Source: Candidatus Helarchaeota archaeon (GTDB lineage: Archaea; Asgardarchaeota; Lokiarchaeia; Helarchaeales; HEL-GB-A). Taken from it: a stretch of DNA of 64,000 bases. The position numbers and the translations under genes are program-made. The stretch's first letter is position 1; each line of letters begins with the position of its first letter. The stretch spans positions 4,223-68,222 of the forward strand of contig JABXJT010000022.1 in assembly GCA_013375455.1 (NCBI GenBank), in the 5' to 3' direction. A model generated the notes under the pieces. It was given only the letters and a program-made list of their open reading frames with translations, had not been told where the DNA came from and did not search any database. Shown here one piece after another: positions 1-8,621 of the stretch.

Positions 1-120
1 CGATGTTTGATGGCGCTGAAATATAACATCATGCATAAACCGACAATCCTCCTCCCTGAAGTGCCGCGCGACAATAATTTGATTGATCAAATCAACTTCA
101 TAAGGGAGAACCTGTTATAA
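1..120 (+). CDS. C-terminal end of an unidentified gene (partial)
   Basis: The first 40 codons of the window stay open in one frame and stop with TAA at 118-120. The visible tail contains PTILLPEVPRDNN followed by LIDQINFIREN, which reads like genuine protein rather than noise. The gene starts outside the window, so neither its length nor its function can be given. I do not recognise the family. Confidence 0.55.
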   Translation, partial: RCLMALKYNIMHKPTILLPEVPRDNNLIDQINFIRENLL

Positions 121-325
121 CTAATAATTGGGGGATAATGAGAAAAGAATAAGAGTTCGAAGACAAAATTGTTGTTTGAGAGTAATGAGAGGACATTTTT
201 ATCTAAATGGGGTTGAAACGTATTCCTGAAATATATAAAGCTAGCATATCAGAATTTTTCAATTTAAAATTAATGTTAAAGGATTTAATTTTGAGTTTGT
301 ATGGATTTCCTTTTGCAATTATCTA

Positions 326-664
326 TTACCAGTATAAAATAAGATATGTAACTGATTCTTTTATTAGAAATTTTCTATATATAATGCTCGGAATTAATAA
401 AGCCATATTAGCTAACATTATTCGTCCTATTTCGTGAATTAGATAATAGTTATTACTGCGAGTTCCTACTACTAGCTCATATCGTTTTAATTTTTCATTC
501 CAATCTAATATATAATGATCTTCAACGCCTTCTAAGACAATTGTATCCGGTACCGAAAGGGTGTTCTTAATTTCTTCTACTTCCCTTTCGACTTTCTTTT
601 TTAATGATTCTATTTTATAACCGCTCCATTTTAGGGGATGACATACCCTGGATGTTTTTCTATT
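326..664 (-). pseudogene. Orphan reading frame continuing in frame after the stop of the wHTH gene
   Basis: Directly after the TAA (665-667) of the upstream wHTH gene, the same minus-strand frame stays open for about 112 codons and ends with TAA at 326-328. The translation looks like protein: a charged helix (IESLKKKVEREVEEIKNT), then DTIVLEGVEDHYILDWNEKL, RYELVVGTRSNNYYL and IHEIGRIMLANM. It has no ATG, GTG or TTG before the conserved-looking part. Either it is the end of a decayed gene, or the upstream gene once read through into it. The HEIGR stretch faintly recalls zinc-peptidase HExxH motifs but lacks the second histidine. A plus-strand reading frame at 207-437 overlaps it and looks less convincing. 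Confidence 0.4.
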
Positions 665-1339
665 TTATCGTTGGCTATTTATTAATAACTTTTGTACGCT
701 CCCTTCATAACAAATTTTAAAAATTTGAGAGGTTCCTTCCTTGGACGTGGAGATTAACCTTGCATTTTTTAATTCATTAATGTGATAATGAAGTGTGCTT
801 GGTGCTATATCCAATTTCTTTGAGAGATTAGAGAAGGTGATTTGTGAATTCTGAGAAATTTCCTTAAGGACGCTTTTATTTAAGTCGTTTCTTAAGAGAT
901 GAAAAATTTCCAGATCGTCATTTGAAATATCTACATTTGCAAAACAATACCTATTTTTAACTCGAATGGCCTTAATCATATTGAATTCCTGCAAAATAGT
1001 GAGGTGCCAACTACAGGTTTGGAGAGGGATATCGGTTTGTTGGACTAATTCGCTAAGATGGATGCCTGGATTTTCATTAATGATGTGATATATTAATTTT
1101 CTATTATGATTCTCTAAAATTTCAGTTTTTACTAGTTGTCTATATTCAACCAAAATATTTTTTTCATATAATTTCTGTAGATTGAAGAAAATTTCATCTT
1201 CGGAGTAACTTAATCGTGATTTACAAGCCTTGAGTATACGGTTAAATGTAAATTGCTTCCTATCTTCCTTAAGCTTCAAAATAATTTCTATAATATTCTT
1301 TTCAACCTGTGATATATCCCCTAACAATTGATAATCCAA
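665..1339 (-). CDS. Transcriptional regulator with two winged-helix domains
   Basis: A 224-residue protein with two winged helix-turn-helix units. The first (about residues 72-125) includes IHLSELVQQTDIPLQTCSW and the second (about 160-205) includes ITFSNLSKKLDIAPSTLHYH, both typical of ArsR/MarR-like archaeal regulators. The N-terminal 60 residues look like a further degenerate helical unit. The start is a TTG at 1339 preceded by GGAGGA at good spacing. It lies downstream of, and on the same strand as, the large propeller gene, whose cytoplasmic tail also looks wHTH-like, so a shared pathway is conceivable but is only inference. The target is unknown. Confidence 0.75.
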   Translation of the reverse strand: MDYQLLGDISQVEKNIIEIILKLKEDRKQFTFNRILKACKSRLSYSEDEIFFNLQKLYEKNILVEYRQLVKTEILENHNRKLIYHIINENPGIHLSELVQQTDIPLQTCSWHLTILQEFNMIKAIRVKNRYCFANVDISNDDLEIFHLLRNDLNKSVLKEISQNSQITFSNLSKKLDIAPSTLHYHINELKNARLISTSKEGTSQIFKICYEGSVQKLLINSQR

Positions 1340-1404
1340 GTGTTATCCTCCATAGAAGAAAATAAAGTGATCTCTTTTAAACTATTGGACACTTTGCAAA
1401 TTGT

Positions 1405-4400
1405 TCAAGTTGATTTATAGTCTAATAATTTTTTATATTCTTCAAGAATTAATTGAGCCTTTTCTGAGGGGAAGGCTGCAATTTCCTTGAGAATGAGAAT
1501 TTTTTGTTCATCGGAGATATCTAATTGATTTATCTCGTTATAAATCGCTGGGGGAATGATAGTTACAATTTTGCTTAATAAGTCGAGTTGTATTTTTAGT
1601 TTTCGCCGGTCTGACAAGAGTTCAGACTTTGTTAATTCAAAAGTTTCCAAGTTAATGTCCCCATTGTTGAAAAGAAATTCTATATCATCCAATGAGGTGT
1701 TAATCAGGTTAATTTGTTTGCTGATTGTTGTATCAAGGCCGTATAATGATTCCTTCTTTTCTTTAATTGAAGGAAGCCTATCTTTTTTCGAGATACGACA
1801 AAATACATCATCTCTTATGACTCCCGTTATCTGATTTTTCATGAGCAGATCAGTAAGTATTTTTAACACCTCTTGGGTTCCTAACTCTGTCATTACTGCC
1901 AAGACTGAAATGGGAATTTTGGTACTTTTCGCAGATTTGAGATAAGTTAAGACCACTTTCTTCTTGTTTCTCACTTTTCGTATTTCATATGTAACTCCAG
2001 TTGTAGTTATTGCTCCCACTGCGATAAGTATGGAAATCAAAATACATTTATTTAAAGATAATTTGATCTGTATGGAAATATCCAGAGATTGAATGAAAGA
2101 GCCATTACAATAAAATTGTATCTGAAGATGTTTATTACCATGATCAAAGAAATTATCCGGGTAATAGCGTAATTCAATACGTACAGTATTAGAATCATTG
2201 TTTAAAATAAAGGATTGTCGGTATTCTTGAAAATTTTTACTGGAAATGATAAAGGTAATATTAAAAGGAAGTTCAATAATACGTGTTATGTTGAGTTCGA
2301 TAATTAAGAGCTCATCTTGGCGTATAGTATCTGAGCCAAGTTTTGTCTTCACTGTTATAAGTTCTATATTCTCAGGTCTCACGTCTCGAAATTTTGCGAG
2401 ATGAGAATCAAAATTAAACATGTTATAACTGATTCCAGTGAGAAAAATCCCATCGTTTTCATCTATTGCAATATCGTTACCATCAATAGTTATCCAATTT
2501 CCACTCCAATTTTGATCCCAAAGTTGATTTCCATCCGAATCACACTTTATTAGTAATGTAGTTCTACTAAATGGAAAAGGCGTCTCGATTCCGATAATAA
2601 AGCTATTATTTTTTTTATCTACTGCGATACCACTAAATTGAAAAGTGGTAATTGTATGGTTCCAAATTTTATTCCAGAGCTGGTTCCCGAAAGAATCATA
2701 TTTAAGCAAAAATGCACAGCCTGTATCAGTATTTCCTACAAGGTAAACATGACTGCCATCCGTTGCTATGTTATCAGCCCTACTTTTTACAGAACTATTC
2801 CATGTACGGTTCCAAAGTTGGTTCCCTAAAGTATCGTATTTCACAAGTAAAACACTCTCTTCAGTGAATCCGCCGAGGTAAATATTATTTTCATAGTCTA
2901 TAGTTACATCTTTACCACAACTATTTCCGGAACTATTCCACGTGTGATTCCAGAGTTGGTTTCCCAAAGCATCATATTTTACAAGTAATGCCTTTCCATC
3001 AGTGCTTCCAACGAGATAAGAATGGTTTTCTTGATCCACCATAACACCGTAAAAAAAGTCGTCATTCACGCCACCCCAGGTGCGATTCCAAATTTGAGTC
3101 CCCGCAACATTATATTTTACAATAAAGGAGTCAAAATTACCACTCCCGAAACTCCTTGTGTTTCCTGTGAGATAAATGTTCTGATTGGAATCTATTGTAA
3201 CATCACTTCCCCGATCTTCTAGGGATCCGCCCCACGTGCAATTCCATAGTTGATTGCCCCATATATCATACTGTACGAGTAATGCATCATAATCTCCTGC
3301 ACCCATGCTATTGGTATATCCAGCAAGATTAACATGATTATCATTATCTAAGCTTATACCTAAGAATCCATCATGAACATCCCCAGAATACCCCCAAGTA
3401 AGGTTCCATGATTGATTTCCTGCAGAGTCCACCTTTACAAGTAAAATATCACTTGAAGACATAGAGAAGATATTCTGATCATCTCCAACAATGTAACTGT
3501 TATTGTTGGTATCTATTGCGATACCGCTGGTAAATCTACCATAGATTCCACTCCAATAAAAACTCCAAAGGGGATTGCCCGCAAGATCAAATGTTTGAAG
3601 GTATGATGGAGGGGGAACACCAACCCCAACCATGCAAGTTAGGTAAATTGTTACATTTACAACTTCAATTTCATGGACAGACCAAAAAATTCCTGGTGTA
3701 TGTATGGTTTTATTCCAAATTAACGTTCCGTCTGAGTCATATTTATAAATTGATCTATTGTCAAAATTAGCTCCAGCAAAGTAAACATTATTACTATTAT
3801 CTATTGCTATACTCTTCCCAGAGCCGTAGCAAGTCCGATTCCACAGTAAATTTCCAGTAGGATCATATTTAGCGAGTAAATTGCTTTGTGTTTCATCGAA
3901 AGTGTTGTTTAAATAACCAGCAAGATAGATATTATCATCATAATCAACCGCCACGCTCTCACCTTTTCCTATAGTAGGCCCACCCCTAGTCCTATTCCAG
4001 AGGAAGTTTCCCACAGGACCGAATTTTAAGAGAATCGCATCCGGATTACCTTCTTGAAAAGGTCCGATAATTCCGGTAGTTGCAGCAATATAGATATTAT
4101 TATTTCCATCTACTGCAATCCCGTAACCATAATCATCATAAGAAGTTCCCCAAGTTTTATTCAATAATAGATTTCCACCGGAGTCATATTTTAGGAGGAG
4201 AACATCCAAATTATTACTAGCACTAGTGGTGGATCCTGTAATGCATATTGAATTGTCATTATCCACTATAATATCATATGAGTAATCACTACTAGCTCCT
4301 CTCCACGTCCGATTCCATAGCTGATTACCTAAGCTGTCGTATTTTACGAGCAAAATATCGGAAGAGCCATCTCCAAAACTATTCGTAGAACCGGTCATGT

Positions 4401-6372
4401 AAACATCATTATTGGTATCTATGGCTACTCCAGTACCCTCATCATTGTCTCCTTTGCCCCATCTGCGTTCCCATTCTAATTGTGGGAGCAAAATTATTAC
4501 CATAACGCTTTCACAATTGGATCTGGAACTATTTCCTGCAGCGTTTCCAGCAACCACGACATAATAATACGTGCCATTCTTAGTTATCGTATCATAGTAA
4601 TAATTCGTAGAAGTTGATGCAACTGACGCCAGACCGGTCAATGAGGTAATTGGGGAAGTATCTCTATAGATATAATAAGCGTAAACACCATTAACATTAT
4701 TCCAAGTTAATTTGACAGTTCTATCATAATCAGGATTTGGCGAAATGGGGTTCAGGATTGGAGCACTGTTCAATAGATAAATTTCTACCACTGCGCTTTC
4801 ACAATTGGAAATCGAACTATTTCCTTCAGGATTTTCAGCCATTATGGCGTAGTAATAGGTGTTATTGATAGAGACCCTGTCTTGATATTGACTTGTTGAT
4901 ATTCTTGCTATCGGTGTCAGGCCAGCCACTGAGGTTATATTCGAGGTGTCCCGATAAACATAATACCCCGTGGCGGTATTTATTTCGTTCCAATTTAAAT
5001 CAATCATTCCATGGTGGTTTAGTATCGGTGAAATGGGATCAAGAGTGGGCGTGTTTGGTGGATGACTTACCAATTTTATGAGAAGTGAATCTCTATCATC
5101 AATGCCCCCTGAACTGTAATTATATCCAGCTAGATAAAAGGTATCATTACCATAAATCGTAAGTACATTGCATTCTTCACGCGGTACATATTCACCCCAC
5201 GTGAGATTCCAGAGTCGGTTTCCTGAAGCGTTGTATTTCACTAGAAATACGTTGTAAAAACCTATATCAAAACTATCTGTGGTTCCAGCGATGAAGACGT
5301 TATGGTTATTATCTACACCAACACTATTTGCATAATCAATCCCACCGCCACCCCATATCCGCTCCCAAACTTTATTTCCGAAAGAATCATATTTCACCAG
5401 AATAGCATCAATAGAAATAGAATAATTTTCGGTAATTCCAGTTAAATAAACATAATTCCCATCGATTACGACAGAATGGCCCTGTTCGTACTCCGGACTG
5501 CTCCAAGTTCGGTTCCAAAGTTGATTGCCAGATACATCAAATTTCATGAGCAAAATATCGGTACTATTCCCTGGGCGATGTCGGCCTGTTAGATAGATGT
5601 TGGTACTATCAACCGCAATGTCATTGACATACTCTGTTGAAAGGCATGGATAAGTTTGGTTCCAAATCTGGGTTCCGTTCGTATCATATTTCACGAGAAA
5701 AAGCCCATAATTAGAAACATTATCATATCTACCAGCTATGTAAACGTTGGAATTATCTATCGCAACAGCATAACAAAATTCCCAGTTACTCGTACCCCAA
5801 GTCCGATTCCAGAGTTGATTTCCTGAGGGATCATATTTGACAAGAAAGGCGTCTGAGTATCCCAAGCCGAAGCTCCAAGTATACCCAGCGATAAATATTC
5901 CATCGTTATTATTTACGGCAACACCATAAGCCCATTCACTCTCATTTCCACCCCACGTTCTATTCCACAGCAGGTTGCCAAAGGAATCATATTTCAATAA
6001 AAAGGCATCGGATGCCCCGGGAGTAGTGTTCGTGGTATAACCTGCCAGATATATATTGTTATTATCATCTACGGCAACATCCTTTCCGATCGTTTCTTGA
6101 TTATAGCGCCATATTCGGCTCCATTCGTATGATACGGGAGGGGCAACATCCTGGACGTGAAGCATATCTGGAGGATTAAGAATATTATTCTTTTCAGGGA
6201 GCTTCTGAGTCATAAAGTCACCGTTTAAGTGAAATTGTAAAATAGAGAGGGTAAAAATGAGCAAAAGAAATATGATGATGAATCTTTTTTTATTATTGAA
6301 TGATAAATTATTTCTTAAAGTTTTTCTACTTATCTTCCTTTTATAATAAGTTGATCTCATAAAATTCCCCAT
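1405..6372 (-). CDS. Giant SBBP beta-propeller/FN3 surface protein with a cytoplasmic wHTH-like tail
   Basis: A 1655-residue membrane protein. After a basic N-terminus comes a signal anchor (about 30-50). Roughly seven SBBP repeats follow (pattern W-N-R-T-W-G-G...D...NIY-L-A-G...LLVKYD) to about 430, then two fibronectin-III-like domains (about 445-640), then some 15 more SBBP repeats to about 1330. A beta-rich segment leads to a transmembrane helix near 1445-1465. About 190 cytoplasmic residues follow, starting with a winged-helix-like unit (ISVLAVMTELGTQEVLKILTD) and ending in helices. SBBP/FN3 ectodomains are common on archaeal surfaces; a DNA-binding-like tail is not. An outside-to-inside signalling role is inference. 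Start choice between ATG 6372 and ATG 6360 is open. Confidence 0.8.
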   Translation of the reverse strand: MGNFMRSTYYKRKISRKTLRNNLSFNNKKRFIIIFLLLIFTLSILQFHLNGDFMTQKLPEKNNILNPPDMLHVQDVAPPVSYEWSRIWRYNQETIGKDVAVDDNNNIYLAGYTTNTTPGASDAFLLKYDSFGNLLWNRTWGGNESEWAYGVAVNNNDGIFIAGYTWSFGLGYSDAFLVKYDPSGNQLWNRTWGTSNWEFCYAVAIDNSNVYIAGRYDNVSNYGLFLVKYDTNGTQIWNQTYPCLSTEYVNDIAVDSTNIYLTGRHRPGNSTDILLMKFDVSGNQLWNRTWSSPEYEQGHSVVIDGNYVYLTGITENYSISIDAILVKYDSFGNKVWERIWGGGGIDYANSVGVDNNHNVFIAGTTDSFDIGFYNVFLVKYNASGNRLWNLTWGEYVPREECNVLTIYGNDTFYLAGYNYSSGGIDDRDSLLIKLVSHPPNTPTLDPISPILNHHGMIDLNWNEINTATGYYVYRDTSNITSVAGLTPIARISTSQYQDRVSINNTYYYAIMAENPEGNSSISNCESAVVEIYLLNSAPILNPISPNPDYDRTVKLTWNNVNGVYAYYIYRDTSPITSLTGLASVASTSTNYYYDTITKNGTYYYVVVAGNAAGNSSRSNCESVMVIILLPQLEWERRWGKGDNDEGTGVAIDTNNDVYMTGSTNSFGDGSSDILLVKYDSLGNQLWNRTWRGASSDYSYDIIVDNDNSICITGSTTSASNNLDVLLLKYDSGGNLLLNKTWGTSYDDYGYGIAVDGNNNIYIAATTGIIGPFQEGNPDAILLKFGPVGNFLWNRTRGGPTIGKGESVAVDYDDNIYLAGYLNNTFDETQSNLLAKYDPTGNLLWNRTCYGSGKSIAIDNSNNVYFAGANFDNRSIYKYDSDGTLIWNKTIHTPGIFWSVHEIEVVNVTIYLTCMVGVGVPPPSYLQTFDLAGNPLWSFYWSGIYGRFTSGIAIDTNNNSYIVGDDQNIFSMSSSDILLVKVDSAGNQSWNLTWGYSGDVHDGFLGISLDNDNHVNLAGYTNSMGAGDYDALLVQYDIWGNQLWNCTWGGSLEDRGSDVTIDSNQNIYLTGNTRSFGSGNFDSFIVKYNVAGTQIWNRTWGGVNDDFFYGVMVDQENHSYLVGSTDGKALLVKYDALGNQLWNHTWNSSGNSCGKDVTIDYENNIYLGGFTEESVLLVKYDTLGNQLWNRTWNSSVKSRADNIATDGSHVYLVGNTDTGCAFLLKYDSFGNQLWNKIWNHTITTFQFSGIAVDKKNNSFIIGIETPFPFSRTTLLIKCDSDGNQLWDQNWSGNWITIDGNDIAIDENDGIFLTGISYNMFNFDSHLAKFRDVRPENIELITVKTKLGSDTIRQDELLIIELNITRIIELPFNITFIISSKNFQEYRQSFILNNDSNTVRIELRYYPDNFFDHGNKHLQIQFYCNGSFIQSLDISIQIKLSLNKCILISILIAVGAITTTGVTYEIRKVRNKKKVVLTYLKSAKSTKIPISVLAVMTELGTQEVLKILTDLLMKNQITGVIRDDVFCRISKKDRLPSIKEKKESLYGLDTTISKQINLINTSLDDIEFLFNNGDINLETFELTKSELLSDRRKLKIQLDLLSKIVTIIPPAIYNEINQLDISDEQKILILKEIAAFPSEKAQLILEEYKKLLDYKST

Positions 6373-6696
6373 ATTATAGTCTGAAATCAGAGTTTAGCTC
6401 CAGAAGTATAAGTAGATAAAATAATTCTTTGTATTAAAATACCTCTAGTAAGATCTTTGAATAAGATGCTAGTCTTGATTACAATTCATAAGCGCATCGC
6501 GGACATATAGTCTTCCCTAATAGGGAAGTGTAAAACCAATTCTGACAGTCTTCGTATTGGACGTGCCATTTCAAGGGAGTTTTACAGGTAGAACAAGTAT
6601 TATCATTCCTTAGACAGTAAATAAATCATTTTTTATTTTAGAATGACATAATTATTCATTGAATATTAAATTTGAGATTTTATCTGAGGGAAATTT
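6373..6696. other. Intergenic segment between divergent genes
   Basis: This 324-base gap separates the leftward propeller gene from the rightward PH-like membrane gene. It should hold both promoters. It also contains a minus-strand zinc-ribbon reading frame (6479-6622, listed separately). No tRNA, repeat or clear terminator was seen. Confidence 0.5.
6479..6622 (-). pseudogene. Small zinc-ribbon reading frame lacking a normal start
   Basis: A minus-strand frame of 47 codons encodes a compact zinc-binding pattern: CSTC near the beginning, KTPLKWHVQYEDCQNWF in the middle and CPRC near the end, stopping at TAA 6479-6481. The CxxC...CxxC spacing is that of a small zinc ribbon. The frame is closed upstream by TGA (6626-6628) and offers no ATG, GTG or TTG, only an ATT at 6620-6622. 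It is therefore either the C-terminal stub of a lost gene or a small protein with a non-standard start. The function is unknown. Confidence 0.4.
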
Positions 6697-8526
6697 ATGG
6701 AAAGCTCTAAGGATCAAGAATTCAATAATCTTTCTCCTCCTAGGAAGATGGTAAAATATTTTTCCCATGATGAGACTCCCTTGTTTAAATTACAAATCAC
6801 CCCTTTTAAAACCTTGAATAAAATTTTCAAATATTCAATAAGAGGTTCGTTAATAATTGTCATTGCCTCTTTATTTCTTTATTTTATGCTCGGATCCACT
6901 CACATATTTTTAATTTCCCTTGGCGTCGTGGTGCCTCTTGGGGTAGTAGCTTTTCTAGTTATTTCCCAAAGAACGGAATTACGCCAGGAACGCTTCTTCT
7001 GTATGACCAATAAGCGAGTCTACCTTTATGGGAAAGATGCTGGACCAGAGTGGGTTAATTATGCTGACCTTTCTTCATTGAAAGCTGTGATATTCAAGAA
7101 AAGAAAAATTATGGATAGAAAAAATGAAGGATCTATCGATTTTGTCTCCTTTGATCGGGACACGGGAGGAATAACAGTCAATAACGTTCCAAATTTACTC
7201 GATACTCAAAAAATAATTGAAACAATTCTCTTCGAATATGGAAACATTAACCAAAGGTGGGAACAAATGAAGAAAAAAACGAATTTCCAGTTTCCATCCA
7301 ATTTTAATGTGTCTAATGAAAAATTAGACAATATTATTACGCGAAACAAATATTTAACAATATATGCCGGGGTTGCTTTTCTAATAACCCTTGTAGTTGG
7401 ATTCGTACTTTTTATTTTTCTGCCAAAAATCCTTGAAGTAGATGCATCTATGAAAGTTCTTGCTCAAATATTAGCGCTCTCTCTTTCTTGGGTGTTTGGA
7501 AGCATCTTCATCGTAGTTTTCATTGTTGAAAAATACCTCCAAAAGAAAAGAAGTTCTCCAAGAGAGACAGTTTTAAGGTTGGATTCAAATCAGATCAGTC
7601 TTTCAAATGTCGATTCCCCTCTGACAATTCCATTAAATCCCCATATTACTATAAACTACTTGAAAATTTTCAAACCCACGTATGGATGGATGCATTGGAA
7701 TAAGGATATTGATGGAATTACCATTAAACCCTCCTATAATTCACCAATACAACTTACATTTGGCCCAGTGGATGATTTTGCCAATATCTTTGAGATACTT
7801 TTCTGCTCTTGCTTAATCTGGAAAAAAGAGAGCGGTTTATTACTATCAAAAGAGCAAATACATCAATTTGAAAGCTTAACAGATGGAAAATTTGCAGAAA
7901 TGCCAGAACAATTAATTTCATATTCCAAAGTATTATCAAGTCTTGTAGAAAAGGATTTAAAACCAATTGAGCCCTCAAATGAGATTTACAACTCCCTTAG
8001 GAATTATCTAGACCCCGATGAACAAATTTTCCTAAATTATACACCCATTATCAATATTAAAGTGTCCTTAATACAATTAATTCTGGGGGGAAGTGGTATC
8101 CTTATAGGAGGTATAATTATGGGCCTTGGGATCGCCAATGTTTTTAATGCATCATCTTTAAGCACGGTTATAATGTTTGTAGGATTCGGATTTCTTTTAG
8201 CATCCACAGTATTCTCTAGTTTTGCATCTTTATCTTTTTTGGGAAAACGCTCTGCGAAAAAATCTGCCTACATATTTACTAATCAAAAACTTATTATGAA
8301 ACACTCAAATGAATATAAGTTAATTCCGTACACCAATATTTCCAATGTTGTGCGGGAGGATATGGAAACGAGCTATGAAATCGAGATTAATCTGAAAAGT
8401 CCTATTAAAGGTTATTTGATTCCTATGTATTTAATTGAAATTCCGAGAGTACCCATTAATGATGACTTATTCAACAAAATCAAATATTTAGTAGAAAAAT
8501 CACAAGCAAGTCATTTACAGGATTGA
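6697..8526 (+). CDS. Membrane protein with duplicated PH-like (bPH2-type) domains, copy 1
   Basis: 609 residues. A hydrophobic hairpin (about 48-90) is followed by a PH-like unit beginning FFCMTNKRVYLYGKD and running through a predicted helix LDTQKIIETILFEYGN. A second membrane pair lies near 215-275, a middle beta-rich region follows, then a third membrane pair (about 450-510) and a second PH-like unit starting AYIFTNQKLIMKHSNEYKL. The T-N-x-x-x pattern at the start of each unit is that of YdbS/bPH2 domains. It is a close paralogue of the next gene. The start ATG has GAGGG 9 bases upstream. The role is unknown; membrane or lipid sensing is a guess from the fold. Confidence 0.65.
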   Translation: MESSKDQEFNNLSPPRKMVKYFSHDETPLFKLQITPFKTLNKIFKYSIRGSLIIVIASLFLYFMLGSTHIFLISLGVVVPLGVVAFLVISQRTELRQERFFCMTNKRVYLYGKDAGPEWVNYADLSSLKAVIFKKRKIMDRKNEGSIDFVSFDRDTGGITVNNVPNLLDTQKIIETILFEYGNINQRWEQMKKKTNFQFPSNFNVSNEKLDNIITRNKYLTIYAGVAFLITLVVGFVLFIFLPKILEVDASMKVLAQILALSLSWVFGSIFIVVFIVEKYLQKKRSSPRETVLRLDSNQISLSNVDSPLTIPLNPHITINYLKIFKPTYGWMHWNKDIDGITIKPSYNSPIQLTFGPVDDFANIFEILFCSCLIWKKESGLLLSKEQIHQFESLTDGKFAEMPEQLISYSKVLSSLVEKDLKPIEPSNEIYNSLRNYLDPDEQIFLNYTPIINIKVSLIQLILGGSGILIGGIIMGLGIANVFNASSLSTVIMFVGFGFLLASTVFSSFASLSFLGKRSAKKSAYIFTNQKLIMKHSNEYKLIPYTNISNVVREDMETSYEIEINLKSPIKGYLIPMYLIEIPRVPINDDLFNKIKYLVEKSQASHLQD

Positions 8527-8621
8527 TTGCGCTTCTAAAACGCATTCCTTAGGTTTAAATGCTCGTATTTATTAAGTAAAACTTGAGATGTATATAGGAA
8601 AATATTAAGGAGGAGTCTGTT

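Noticed and set aside
207..437. Plus-strand reading frame of 76 codons
   Set aside because: It has no ribosome binding site and overlaps a more protein-like frame on the minus strand.
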